Part shown: piece after piece, positions 1 through 8,787 of the stretch
How the letters are laid out: every line of letters starts with the position of its first letter
How positions within the stretch are numbered: the first letter of the stretch is position 1
Assembly: GCA_964347475.1 (NCBI GenBank)
Contig: CAYFYY010000001.1
Location: forward strand, 1-64,000
DNA: 64,000 nt
Direction: 5' to 3'
Source: GCA-020356105 sp964347475
Lineage (GTDB): Bacteria; Pseudomonadota; Alphaproteobacteria; UBA8366; JADFVY01
The notes under the pieces: generated by a model
What the model was told of the DNA's origin: nothing
What the model saw: the letters and a program-made list of their open reading frames with translations, nothing else
Database searches by the model: none
Program-made: the position numbers and the translations under genes

Positions 1-2
1 AG

Positions 3-1622
3 AAGGGCGCGCCGGCCTGCTTCGTCGACGGCGTGACGCCGGGCTTCGAGAAGGATCTGTTCCCCGGCGATCTCGAGCGGCTGGAGCCGCACATCGAGGC
101 CGCCATCAACCGCGTGCCGATCTTCGGCGAGGTCGGCGTCAAGGAGGTCATCAACGGTCCGATCGCCTATACGCCGGACGGCAGCCCCATCGTCGGCCCG
201 GCGCCTGGCCTCAAGAATTTCTGGCTCAACGAGGGCCACAGCTTCGGCATCACCGCGGCCGGCGGTGCCGGCTGGCAACTCGCCGAGTGGATCGTCGAGG
301 GAAGGCCGACCATCGATATGCTCGGCGTCGACCCGCGGCGCTTCGGAGCCCATGCCTCGCGGGCGTACCTCAAGGCCAAGAACGAGGAGGCGTACGAGAA
401 CGTCTTCACCATCCACTACCACGACGAGGAGCGGCCCGGCTGCCGCCCGTTGCGCACCACGCCCTGCTACGACCGCATGAAGAAAAAGGGCGCGGTGTTC
501 GGCCATATTTACGGCTGGGAGCGGCCCAACTGGTTCGCGCCGGACGGCGTCGAGCCGAAGGACGTGTGGTCGTTCCGCCGCACCAACTACTTCGAGCATG
601 TCGGCAACGAGTGCAGGAACGTTGCCGAAAATGTCGGCGTCCTCGACATGTCGGCCTTCGCCAAGTTCCGCGTCTCCGGCCCGGGCGCCGAGGCCTGGCT
701 CGACCATCTGGTGGCGAACCGGCTGCCGCGGGCGGTCGGCCGCATCGGCCTGTGCCATGCCTTGAACAAGGAAGGCGGCGTGCGCTCGGAATTCACGATC
801 ACCCGAGACGGGCCGGACGACTTCTATCTCGTCTCGGCCGGCGCGCTGGAGCGCTTCGACTGGGATTACCTGTCGAAGCAGGCGCCCGGGGACGGCTCGG
901 TGCGGCTCGACAAAATCACGACCCAGCACGGCGTCCTCGTGGTCGCCGGGCCGAAGTCGCGGGAGCTCATGGGCCGGGTGACCGACTGCGATCTCTCGAA
1001 TGAGACCTTCCCGTGGCTGACCAGCCGGTTCACCGATGTCGGCGTGGCGACCTGCCGGCTGGCTCGGGTCAATTTCGTCGGCGAGCTCGGCTGGGAGATC
1101 CACCACCCGATCGAGATGCAGAACCACATCTTCGATGCGCTGTTCGCCGCCGGCGCGGACCTTAACGTCAAGCCGTTCGGCATAAGGGCGATGAACTCGA
1201 TGCGGCTGGAGAAGTCGTACCGCCTCGTCGGCACCGAGCTGTCGATCGAGTACGCCGCCTACGAGTCCGGGCTTGACCGCTTCGTGCATCCGAACAAGGG
1301 CGACTTCATCGGCCGCGACGCTCTCGTCGCCTGGCGCGAGAAGGGCTTCTCCAACCAGTTCGTGACGCTCGAGGTGCATGGCGTGGCGGACGCCGATGCG
1401 CTCGGCAACGAGCCGCTGTTCCTGGGCGGCGAGATGGTCGGCCGCGCCACCGCCGGCGGCTATGGCTGGCGGGTCGGCAAGAGCCTCGCCCTCGGCTTCC
1501 TGCGTCCCGAACACGCGGCGGTCGGCACCGAGGTCGAGATCGACGTGCTCGGCGACATGCTCAAGGCCACGGTCATCGAGGAGAGCCCGTACGATCCACA
1601 GAACGAGAGGTTGCGAGGGTAA
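3..1622 (+). CDS. Dimethylglycine/sarcosine dehydrogenase-type FAD and folate oxidoreductase (5' truncated)
   Basis: The gene enters the window already open; the reading frame runs from base 3 to a TAA at 1620-1622, giving about 539 visible residues. The visible N-terminal part is the end of an FAD-binding (DAO) domain, with GSPIVGP and NEGHSFGITAAGGAG, which is typical of dimethylglycine and sarcosine dehydrogenases. A middle linker domain follows, then from about residue 150 a GcvT-type aminomethyltransferase/folate-binding domain and its C-terminal barrel (RATAGGYGWRVGKSLALGF). Enzymes of this architecture oxidatively remove N-methyl groups and pass the one-carbon unit to tetrahydrofolate or release it as formaldehyde. 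The exact substrate cannot be read from the sequence. Two GFA-family genes follow 13 bases downstream on the same strand. Family assignment is firm; substrate is inferred. Confidence 0.88.
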   Translation, partial: KGAPACFVDGVTPGFEKDLFPGDLERLEPHIEAAINRVPIFGEVGVKEVINGPIAYTPDGSPIVGPAPGLKNFWLNEGHSFGITAAGGAGWQLAEWIVEGRPTIDMLGVDPRRFGAHASRAYLKAKNEEAYENVFTIHYHDEERPGCRPLRTTPCYDRMKKKGAVFGHIYGWERPNWFAPDGVEPKDVWSFRRTNYFEHVGNECRNVAENVGVLDMSAFAKFRVSGPGAEAWLDHLVANRLPRAVGRIGLCHALNKEGGVRSEFTITRDGPDDFYLVSAGALERFDWDYLSKQAPGDGSVRLDKITTQHGVLVVAGPKSRELMGRVTDCDLSNETFPWLTSRFTDVGVATCRLARVNFVGELGWEIHHPIEMQNHIFDALFAAGADLNVKPFGIRAMNSMRLEKSYRLVGTELSIEYAAYESGLDRFVHPNKGDFIGRDALVAWREKGFSNQFVTLEVHGVADADALGNEPLFLGGEMVGRATAGGYGWRVGKSLALGFLRPEHAAVGTEVEIDVLGDMLKATVIEESPYDPQNERLRG

Positions 1623-1635
1623 GGAGGACGGAGCC

Positions 1636-2046
1636 ATGCCCAACGAGAGCGGCGGCCGCGGCGGCTGCCTGTGCGGCGGTGTGCGGTACCGGGTCGACGG
1701 ACCGCTGTCCGATGTCGGCGCCTGTCATTGCTCGCAGTGCCGCCGGACGACGGGGCACTACTTTGCCGCGACGACCTGCTCCAGGGCCGATCTGAGCTTC
1801 GACTCGGACGCCACGCTCGCCTGGTACGAGTCCTCGCCCGGCATCCGGCGCGGTTTCTGCTCGCGCTGCGGCGCCAGCCTGTTCTGGGACGACAGCGCGC
1901 GCGACGAGATCGACATCCTGGCCGGCACGCTGGACGCGCCGACCGGCCTTGCGCTCGTCGACCACATCTTCGTCGCCGACAAGGGCGACTACTATGAGAT
2001 CGCCGACGGCCTGCCGCAACATCCGCAGCGCCCGCCGGCGACCTAG
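1636..2046 (+). CDS. GFA-family (glutathione-dependent formaldehyde-activating-like) protein 1
   Basis: This 136-residue protein has the full zinc-cysteine set of the GFA family: CLC near residue 13, CHCSQC near residue 34 and CSRC near residue 75, followed by the usual ASLFWDD and a C-terminal GDYYEI segment. The ATG at 1636 is preceded by an AAGGAGG ribosome binding site at 1621-1627. It starts 13 bases after the dehydrogenase, so the two are probably co-transcribed. GFA proteins were named for an enzyme reported to speed S-hydroxymethylglutathione formation, but most members have no proven reaction. Here the link to a demethylating, formaldehyde-producing dehydrogenase makes a role in C1 handling plausible but unproven. 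Confidence 0.88.
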   Translation: MPNESGGRGGCLCGGVRYRVDGPLSDVGACHCSQCRRTTGHYFAATTCSRADLSFDSDATLAWYESSPGIRRGFCSRCGASLFWDDSARDEIDILAGTLDAPTGLALVDHIFVADKGDYYEIADGLPQHPQRPPAT

Positions 2047-2064
2047 AGGCAGGAGGAATCACCT

Positions 2065-2508
2065 ATGGGAGAGGTGCAGCATTCCGGGGGGTGTCTATGC
2101 GGCGACGTTCGCTACCGCATCGCCGGCCGGCTCCGCGACGCCGTCGCCTGCCATTGCAGCCAGTGCCGGCGCATGACCGGCCATTTCGGGGCGTTCACGG
2201 CCTGCCGGCGCGAGCGGTTGTCGTTCGATGCCGACGCGACCCTTGCCTGGTACGAGTCGTCGCCGGGCGCGCGCCGCGGCTTCTGCGCCCGCTGCGGGGC
2301 AACGCTGTTCTGGGACAACGGGTCGCGCCCCTATACCGCGGTGGCGGTCGGAACGCTCGACGCGCCGACCGGCATCGCCCTCGCGGCGCACCTCTTCACC
2401 GCCGACAAGGGAGATTATTACGAAATCGCGGACGGCCTGCCGCAGCATGCGGACGGCATGCCTGAAACGCGTATCATCGAGCCCCCGCAGTCGCCAGCGG
2501 GAAGCTGA
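2065..2508 (+). CDS. GFA-family protein 2 (tandem paralogue)
   Basis: This 147-residue protein is a close tandem paralogue of the preceding gene. It keeps CLC, CHCSQC and CARC, the SFDADATLAWYESSPG stretch and the DKGDYYEIADGLPQH ending. The ATG at 2065 sits 7 bases after an AGGAGGA ribosome binding site (2051-2057), and the gap to the previous stop is only 18 bases, so the two look like one transcription unit arising from gene duplication. The C-terminus is extended by about ten residues compared with copy 1. The protein is expected to be cytoplasmic and to bind zinc. It ends 12 bases from the stop of the convergent lipoprotein gene. Confidence 0.88.
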   Translation: MGEVQHSGGCLCGDVRYRIAGRLRDAVACHCSQCRRMTGHFGAFTACRRERLSFDADATLAWYESSPGARRGFCARCGATLFWDNGSRPYTAVAVGTLDAPTGIALAAHLFTADKGDYYEIADGLPQHADGMPETRIIEPPQSPAGS

Positions 2509-2520
2509 GCCGAGCAGGGG

Positions 2521-3708
2521 CTACAGGCCGGGTACCCGCCACTGCTGCTTTTCCTTGTCGTAACAGGACACGCCGGGGAAGTCCCGGCGCTGGTCCGTCC
2601 CGGCGCGCGTGATCGTGTAGGCGCGGCACGGCCTGCCGTCCACATCCCTGAAATCGCGGGTCACCCGGACGACGAAACGACGGCCGCCGGGGTCGTTCCA
2701 GACCACCGGATCGTTTGGGGCGCGATTCGACAGCGTGTCGCGCAGCACGGCCCGCAGGCCGCTCTGCACGGCCTTGCCGCCACCCGGCAGCGCCGCCACC
2801 AGCGTCAACGACTCGATTTGTAGCCCCGCCGTATCGAGATCGTCCCGACGGACGAAATGACCCACGGACGGTGCGTAGTACCAGATCCGCCGGTGCCAGT
2901 CCCCGGCAGGCACGGGCCACCGCTCGCAGGCGATGACATCGACGGCAAACCGGCCGGCCGGCACCTCGACCTCGCGCGGCCCTTCGTTCGCGCACGACCA
3001 GCGAATCTCGCTTCTCTGCCGCGCCGCACTGTCGCCGTCCTCGACGTTCCACTCCTCAGCTCGCACATCGAATCCCGCCGCGATTCCCGGGGCCGGCGGC
3101 CACGACGCTTCGGCGTCGCGCGACGAGTCGTTGCGGCCCCGCCAGGAACCGTACTCCCATTCCAGTACCGGCAGTCCGACCGGATGGAGCGCCCGGAAAC
3201 TTTCGCCGTCCGACGTCTGCCACTTGAGCTGGCCCGCCTTCGCCTCGACGACGTCGTGCGTTATGCCGCCGGCAAAGACATAGCGGTCGCCAACCTCATA
3301 GCCGCCCGACGTTACCGCGGGTTCGACGGCGAGGACCGTCGGGGCAGCCCTGGGTTGGCTGCGCAGATGGACCAGGATTTCACGGGACGCCATCCCCGTC
3401 ACCGCCAATCCCCTGTCACGCTGATACTGCCCGATCGCCGCCGTGGTCCGCGGGCCCAACAGCCCGTCAACAGGTCCCGGGTCGTACCCCTGCTCGATCA
3501 GAAGGCGCTGGATATCGGCAACCTCGCTGCGAGTCGGCATCTGGCTCGCGACCGCGGGACCCGACGGGGCTCCGCCTTTCGGTCCCGCACTGTCGAGCGA
3601 CGGGCCGGCGCAGCCGCCGGCCAGCAGGAGCGCCAGCATACCGGCCGCCGCAGCGGCAACGCTTCGCAGAGTCCGTCGTGCGCCCGGGCTATGCCAATGC
3701 ATCGTCAT
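2521..3708 (-). CDS. Peptidoglycan-binding lipoprotein of the kinase-linked family, copy 1
   Basis: The 395-residue precursor has a hydrophobic signal segment (about residues 15-32) ending in LAGGC, a lipobox with Cys33 as the lipidated residue, so it should be a membrane lipoprotein. Residues 62-115 form one PG_binding_1 domain (IQRLLIEQGYDPGPVDG). The rest is a conserved region shared with three neighbouring genes: a motif VPAGRF, then WYYAPSVGHFVRRDD, and a C-terminal part with CRAY and a final VSC before W-VPGL. Four cysteines of this region are conserved across the paralogues. The C-terminal segment recalls Rickettsia 17-kDa surface-antigen-like domains, which is a memory-based comparison. 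It lies 13 bases downstream of copy 2 in the same orientation and is the only copy without its own kinase immediately upstream. Confidence 0.85.
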   Translation of the reverse strand: MTMHWHSPGARRTLRSVAAAAAGMLALLLAGGCAGPSLDSAGPKGGAPSGPAVASQMPTRSEVADIQRLLIEQGYDPGPVDGLLGPRTTAAIGQYQRDRGLAVTGMASREILVHLRSQPRAAPTVLAVEPAVTSGGYEVGDRYVFAGGITHDVVEAKAGQLKWQTSDGESFRALHPVGLPVLEWEYGSWRGRNDSSRDAEASWPPAPGIAAGFDVRAEEWNVEDGDSAARQRSEIRWSCANEGPREVEVPAGRFAVDVIACERWPVPAGDWHRRIWYYAPSVGHFVRRDDLDTAGLQIESLTLVAALPGGGKAVQSGLRAVLRDTLSNRAPNDPVVWNDPGGRRFVVRVTRDFRDVDGRPCRAYTITRAGTDQRRDFPGVSCYDKEKQQWRVPGL

Positions 3709-3721
3709 CAGCCGTTCGTGG

Positions 3722-5053
3722 CTAGAGGATGGCCGAAACCGGCGCCGCGGAGTCGTCCAGGCCGGGGACGAGCCATTTGCCCTTGTCCGGATCCCAACAG
3801 GCGATCGCGGGGTATACCCGGGGGGCCATGGGCTCGCCCTGGATCAGCGCGTATCTGCGGCAGCGCCTGTCATCCCGCGCCTTGAACTCTGCGCCGGGCA
3901 CGATCATCAGCTTGGTGCTGACGCCGGAACTTCCCCATTCGACGCCGATGCCCTGTTCGCCGTTGCTGAGCGTGTCCTGAATCGCCCAATCCAGCCCGGC
4001 ACGCGCGGCCGGTGGCCAATCCCGCCATGCCGGGCGCAGGCTGACGAGCCGGATGCGCAGTCGCCGGCCGGCCGGATCGAAACTGTCACGGCGGACGTAG
4101 TGGCGCACCGCCGGCGCGTAATACCAAGTGCGCTTGTGCCAGCTGCCGTTCGGCACAGGTGTCCGCGTGCACGTGACCACCTGGGTTGCGAAGCGCCCTG
4201 CCGGGACGTCAATCATCCTGTCCTGACCGCGCCCGCAGCGCCAGTTTTCCACAGTTTCACTGGCTGTCTCCTGGCTCAGGTCACGGCTTGAGCTTTCAAC
4301 CTCGAACGCAACCTCGCCGCCGGGCTGGAGCGGCCAGGCGTCAAGCGGATTGATCCCGATCTTCGCCGATCCTTCGGCGGACGTGCTCTGCCAGGCTAGC
4401 GGCGGCATCGTAAAGCTGCGAAAAGCGGTGCGACCGGTTCCGTCGGTCGACCGCCACACCACGTTGTCCGCACCGACCCGGACAACCCTGTCGACGTGGC
4501 CGCTCGACCAGACGAACGCGTCGCCCAGGGTGTAAAGGGGTTGAATGTCCCCGAATTCGGCGCTGAACATGCCGTTCACCGGCAGCGGCTGTTGCGCGGC
4601 CGCGGCGTCGGACGGCGGGGGTGTGTTGGCCGGGCCACCCGCGGTCTCAGCATGGCGTTTCTGGTGCTCGCCGGACCTGAGACTCTTGATGAGCTGTGGA
4701 CTGACCTGCCCGTCGACCGGCAGGCCGGCCGCTTTCTGGTACTCGCGGATCGCCCCGATTGTTCGACTGCCGAGCAGGCCATCCGCCGGCCCCGGATCGT
4801 AGCCGAGTTTTGCCAGAAGGATCTGCGCTTCGCGGACGGTGTTGTCGGGTTGCACGGAGCGGGCGGCAGACGGCGGGCCGTCGGCGGCATTCGTCCGGTT
4901 GCCGCCCAGATCGGCAAGTTGTTCGCACCCGACCAGCCCGAGGGCGGCAATGCCGACGACACAGCGACCAACCGCCGGCAAAATGCGCGAGATGCGGCCC
5001 CGCAGCGCCGTGCGGCCAGCCTTGTCTCGTGTCATCCCGACAGTTGAGATCAT
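3722..5053 (-). CDS. Peptidoglycan-binding lipoprotein of the kinase-linked family, copy 2
   Basis: The ATG at 5053 was chosen because GGAAGA lies at a usable distance; an in-frame start at 5095 would add 14 residues. The 443-residue precursor has a signal segment ending in GLVGC, a lipobox with Cys43. One PG_binding_1 domain (YDPGPADGLLGSRT) occupies about residues 74-125. The downstream half carries the family motif set WRC, VPAGRFATQVVTC, WYYAPAVRHYVRRD, CRRY and IAC followed by KWLVPGL. It follows kinase 1 in transcription order with a gap of about 114 bases, and precedes copy 1. By domain content it should sit in the periplasm, anchored by lipid and touching peptidoglycan. No enzymatic motif is visible. 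Confidence 0.85.
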   Translation of the reverse strand: MISTVGMTRDKAGRTALRGRISRILPAVGRCVVGIAALGLVGCEQLADLGGNRTNAADGPPSAARSVQPDNTVREAQILLAKLGYDPGPADGLLGSRTIGAIREYQKAAGLPVDGQVSPQLIKSLRSGEHQKRHAETAGGPANTPPPSDAAAAQQPLPVNGMFSAEFGDIQPLYTLGDAFVWSSGHVDRVVRVGADNVVWRSTDGTGRTAFRSFTMPPLAWQSTSAEGSAKIGINPLDAWPLQPGGEVAFEVESSSRDLSQETASETVENWRCGRGQDRMIDVPAGRFATQVVTCTRTPVPNGSWHKRTWYYAPAVRHYVRRDSFDPAGRRLRIRLVSLRPAWRDWPPAARAGLDWAIQDTLSNGEQGIGVEWGSSGVSTKLMIVPGAEFKARDDRRCRRYALIQGEPMAPRVYPAIACWDPDKGKWLVPGLDDSAAPVSAIL

Positions 5054-5167
5054 TCGCTGCTCTTCCGTCCCTGCAGATCGAAGAATAGCTAACAAGGAAT
5101 TGATTTAAAAACGATTACCGCAGCAAGACCAGGATTCGAAGCCGAAAAAGAATCGCCGGTACGTTAT

Positions 5168-7288
5168 TTAGTGCAAATCCATGCGATGATCGAGCTTTGC
5201 ACGGCGTTGGCGCTTCTCGTCATCGCCCTGCCGTAGCACCATGTCCTTTTCGAACGTCACATAGACCGTCGTGCCATGCCGAGGCACGCTTTCGATGTGA
5301 ATGGACCCGCCGTGCAGTTGGACCAGGCTCTTCGTAAGGGGCAGCCCCAATCCGGTTCCCTCGTATCTGCGAGCCAGGGAACTGTCGACCTGGCTGAACG
5401 GCTGGAAGACTCCATCGATGTGTTCTTTGGGAATACCGATTCCGTTGTCGGACACCGACAGGGTCATCCGTCCGCCGTCGTCCAACTTCGCCGAGACGAC
5501 GATCAGTCCGCCGTCCGGTGTGAACTTCAGGGCATTGGACACGAGGTTGATCAGGATCTGACGGATGGCGCCGGGATCCGCGTGCAGATATGGCAACGGT
5601 TCATCGAAGTCGAGCTCAATCAGCTGTGCGGCGGCCTGCGCCTGTCCCTCGAACAGTCGCAAGACCTCGTCGATCGCCTCGGCGAGATTCATCGTCTGCC
5701 GCCGCAGATTGAATTCGTTTGCCTCGACTTTCGTAAGATCGAGGATGTTGTTGATCAGCCCCAGCAGGTGCTGGCCGCTGCTCTTGATATCTCGGACATA
5801 ACCCGAATATTTCTTGTGGCCGAGCGGCCCGAACATTTCCTCATTCAGGATTTCCGAGAAGCCGATGATGGCGTTCAACGGGGTCCGCAGTTCGTGGCTG
5901 ATCATCGCAAGGAAGCCGGATTTTGCGTGGTTGGCGATCTCGGCTTCCTCCTTGGCGCTCTGCAGCGCGCGGGCCACGCGTTTACGCTCCTGCACCTCGT
6001 TCGCAAGCGACCGGTTGGCCGCCGAAAGTTCGGACGTGCGCTCGGCCACCCTCTCCTCGATAAGGCGGCGCCGATTGCGCTGGGTCACGAAGTAATTGGC
6101 CAGGATCAGCGTCAGCACCGCGCCGAAGGCCGCGACGCCGTACGGTGTTCCGCTGGTTGCGAAGTTGAAGCGACCGGGCACCGGCGCCACAACGATCGAC
6201 CAGCGGTGGTCGCCGACGACGTGATCCACGGTCTTATGACGCCCGCGCTTCACCTCGCTCAACGTCAATGGCCAGCTCTGCGTCCGTCGCAGCTGAGACG
6301 GCCGATAATGCAGCAGGCCGCTGTCCGCCCGTGCCGAGTCGTCGTAAAGGTACATGTCGAGCCAGGCCGGCGTCGTGTATAGGCTGACGGTACTGTCGAT
6401 GATCTTGGCGGCGTCGATCATACCCACGACGAAGCCTTTGAGGGCTGCCCGCCGGCCGTCCGTCAATGCCGGCACGGACCGGCCCCGGTAGACCGGTTCG
6501 ATCACCATCACGCTGCGCCGGACTTCGGTGCCGATCGTGAATGGTATTTCCTGTGCGACGGTCAGTGACGCGGTGTCCCGGGCCCGTTCCAGCGCTTCCC
6601 GAACGGCCGGGATCGTCGCCATGTCGAACCCGAGGAGGGCTTCGTTCTCGTCGGTCGGCTCGGCATAGTAGACCGGCAGATAGGCTGGCCGTTCAGCCGC
6701 CTTTACCAGGCCCGTGCCAGGATCGCGTTCAGAGATCGAGAATCCGAACAATCCGTCAATCTGCGCCTTCTCTTCAAACGCCGCGCGTCGTTCGTTCGGT
6801 ACGTAGGGGATCCATTGCAACGACTGCATACCCGGGAACGACCGGATTCCGGGGAACGGCTGCAATCCCGGAGTGTCGGGCACGCGCCCGTCCGTAAAAT
6901 CGAAGAAGCTCCAGCGGTCGACTTCGAACTCGCCGGTCGAGAACAGCTGCGCCGTGGCTTGCACGGCTTCGAGATGCTGGTTTACGGCATTCTGCACAAC
7001 CTTGACGTGATGTTCGGCCTCACGATCGAATTCGTGCTGGTCGGCACGTTCCAGATAATACCGCGAGGTGACGTACCCGCCGGCCGAGATCGCCGCGCCC
7101 GCCACCAGGACCACAATCACCGGCAGGTGCTCGCGCCACTGCCGGCGCCATCTGACGCGCAAGATGCGATACGTGCGGTGCGAGAATGCCATCAGCTTCC
7201 TGAGCGCGATGGCGGCATAACGACGCGCAAGCTCCTTCGGACCGAAACTCCGGTCGGTCCGAGTGTCCGCAGACGTCGCGCCCGTCAT
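5168..7288 (-). CDS. CHASE-domain sensor histidine kinase 1
   Basis: The start at 7288 has GGAG just upstream; an alternative ATG at 7381 would add 31 residues without a ribosome binding site. The 706-residue protein has a first membrane segment near residues 55-77 (LPVIVVLVAGAAISAGGY), a periplasmic CHASE domain of about 240 residues (RWSFFDF, LQWIPYVP, LPVYYAEP, LLGFDMA), a second membrane segment near 383-402, a coiled linker, a HisKA box with phospho-accepting His465 (ISHELRTPLN), and a HATPase_c domain with NALKF, DNGIGI and GTGLGLPL. It ends without a receiver domain, so its phosphate must go to a separate regulator, and none is adjacent. CHASE domains sense small extracellular molecules. 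A short insertion PGLQPFPGIRSFPG in the CHASE domain is absent from kinases 2 and 3. Confidence 0.92.
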   Translation of the reverse strand: MTGATSADTRTDRSFGPKELARRYAAIALRKLMAFSHRTYRILRVRWRRQWREHLPVIVVLVAGAAISAGGYVTSRYYLERADQHEFDREAEHHVKVVQNAVNQHLEAVQATAQLFSTGEFEVDRWSFFDFTDGRVPDTPGLQPFPGIRSFPGMQSLQWIPYVPNERRAAFEEKAQIDGLFGFSISERDPGTGLVKAAERPAYLPVYYAEPTDENEALLGFDMATIPAVREALERARDTASLTVAQEIPFTIGTEVRRSVMVIEPVYRGRSVPALTDGRRAALKGFVVGMIDAAKIIDSTVSLYTTPAWLDMYLYDDSARADSGLLHYRPSQLRRTQSWPLTLSEVKRGRHKTVDHVVGDHRWSIVVAPVPGRFNFATSGTPYGVAAFGAVLTLILANYFVTQRNRRRLIEERVAERTSELSAANRSLANEVQERKRVARALQSAKEEAEIANHAKSGFLAMISHELRTPLNAIIGFSEILNEEMFGPLGHKKYSGYVRDIKSSGQHLLGLINNILDLTKVEANEFNLRRQTMNLAEAIDEVLRLFEGQAQAAAQLIELDFDEPLPYLHADPGAIRQILINLVSNALKFTPDGGLIVVSAKLDDGGRMTLSVSDNGIGIPKEHIDGVFQPFSQVDSSLARRYEGTGLGLPLTKSLVQLHGGSIHIESVPRHGTTVYVTFEKDMVLRQGDDEKRQRRAKLDHRMDLH

Positions 7289-7440
7289 GGGCTCCACCCC
7301 GTGTTGCGGTTTGCTCCCCGTGTTATTGGAACGCAAATCCGTCCTTCCCTGGTTGTGTCGATCCCGTCGGCTCGAAGCCATCGAGGATCACCGAACTGTC
7401 AATCTGTACCGTCTGAACCAAAACTCATCCTTCATTTCGC

Positions 7441-8772
7441 CTATCCGGTCACGCCGTCCAGATCAATTTGCCGGCCCAGCCTCGTCAATTCGCCGGCCGG
7501 CAGGGCGCCAGGATCCAGGACCGGCACGAGCCACGCTCCGGTGTCCTTGTCCTGGCAGGCGACCGCCGGGTAGCTGCGATCGTCGTGGCGGGACTGTCGG
7601 ATCACGACGAACGTCCGGCAGCCCTTGCCATTGGCGGTTTCCCGGATCCCGGTCGGCATGATGACGAATTTCGCCTCAACGCTCGTGCTGCTCCAGCCGG
7701 ATCGGGCGCCGGTAGGTTGTCCGTTCAGCGCATCCTGGATCGCCCAGTCCAACCCTGCGCGCGCCGCCGCTGGCCAGCCGCGGCCGCCAGGACGAATGGC
7801 AACCAGTCCAACCGCTTCGATTGACCCGTCGCTGAACCGGTCGACCCGGCGGACATAATGCCGCGCCGCAGGGGCATAGAACCAGGTGCGGTACCGCCAC
7901 TCGTCTGCACCGACGGTGCTTCGCTGACACGTTATCACCCGTGTGTCGAACGTTCCGGCGGGAACGGTCACCTTTTCCGTTCCCTGCGGCATACACATCC
8001 ACTCGCGTTCCGATTCTGTCCCCGCGGGCCCCGTCGTCGTGACATGGAAGCTGACACGTGCGCCGGGGCGGATCGGCCACAGGTGTTTGGTATCGACGCT
8101 GACGGTCGCACTGCCGGGTCCGGAGGCCCGATCCCACGACGTTGGCGGCACGATGAAATTGCGGTCGGCATTGAAGCTTGTGCCATTGCTGGCACGCCAG
8201 AAGACGCGACCGTCGCCAATCCGGATAACGGTTTCCACGAGACCGTCCGACCAGGCAAACTCATCGCCGGTTTCATAGAGTGGTGGCAGGTCCTCGTTAT
8301 TGCCGTTAATGACAACGTCGTCCTTGGCGACCTCCCGCCCGGTATCCGGTGGAGGCAGCGATCCGTCCCCCAGGCCCGGCGCCGGCACCGGGTTTGCACG
8401 CAGGCTTTCGAGCAGCGCCACCGAGACCCTGCCGTCCACCGGCAATCCGGCGGCGGCCTGATAGCGACGAATCGCGGCTCTCGTGTTGGCGCCTGCAATT
8501 CCGTCGATCGGGCCCGGCGCATAGCCCAGCTGCGACAACGCCCGCTGGATTGCCTTGATATCGTCCTTTTGCACCGCTTCTTGCGATTGTTCGAGCCGCC
8601 CGGCCGTGCGACCTTCTCCACCGACCCTGAAAAGCCCGTCGAGATCGCAGGCCGTCAACGCAAACAGGCTCAGAACAATCAACCCCGACGCGGCAATACG
8701 TGGCGCGGCGCCGCGCATCCCCAGACCACCTCGCGGCGAATTTCTCGTTTCGTGTCGTGTCTTCTCCACCAT
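7441..8772 (-). CDS. Peptidoglycan-binding lipoprotein of the kinase-linked family, copy 3
   Basis: The 443-residue precursor starts at an ATG with AGGG seven bases upstream. Its signal segment ends in FALTAC, a lipobox with Cys42. One PG_binding_1 domain (YAPGPIDGIAGANT) covers about residues 75-125. The conserved half shows WMC, VPAGTFDTRVITC, WFYAPAARHYVRR, CRTF and VAC followed by AWLVPVLD, aligning along its length with copies 1, 2 and 4. The gene begins only 15 bases after the stop of kinase 2, so kinase 2 and this lipoprotein are almost certainly one transcription unit. This tight spacing is the strongest sign that the two products work together, perhaps with the lipoprotein relaying cell-wall state to the CHASE domain; that role is inference. 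Confidence 0.87.
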   Translation of the reverse strand: MVEKTRHETRNSPRGGLGMRGAAPRIAASGLIVLSLFALTACDLDGLFRVGGEGRTAGRLEQSQEAVQKDDIKAIQRALSQLGYAPGPIDGIAGANTRAAIRRYQAAAGLPVDGRVSVALLESLRANPVPAPGLGDGSLPPPDTGREVAKDDVVINGNNEDLPPLYETGDEFAWSDGLVETVIRIGDGRVFWRASNGTSFNADRNFIVPPTSWDRASGPGSATVSVDTKHLWPIRPGARVSFHVTTTGPAGTESEREWMCMPQGTEKVTVPAGTFDTRVITCQRSTVGADEWRYRTWFYAPAARHYVRRVDRFSDGSIEAVGLVAIRPGGRGWPAAARAGLDWAIQDALNGQPTGARSGWSSTSVEAKFVIMPTGIRETANGKGCRTFVVIRQSRHDDRSYPAVACQDKDTGAWLVPVLDPGALPAGELTRLGRQIDLDGVTG

Positions 8773-8787
8773 GGGAATACCCTGCGT

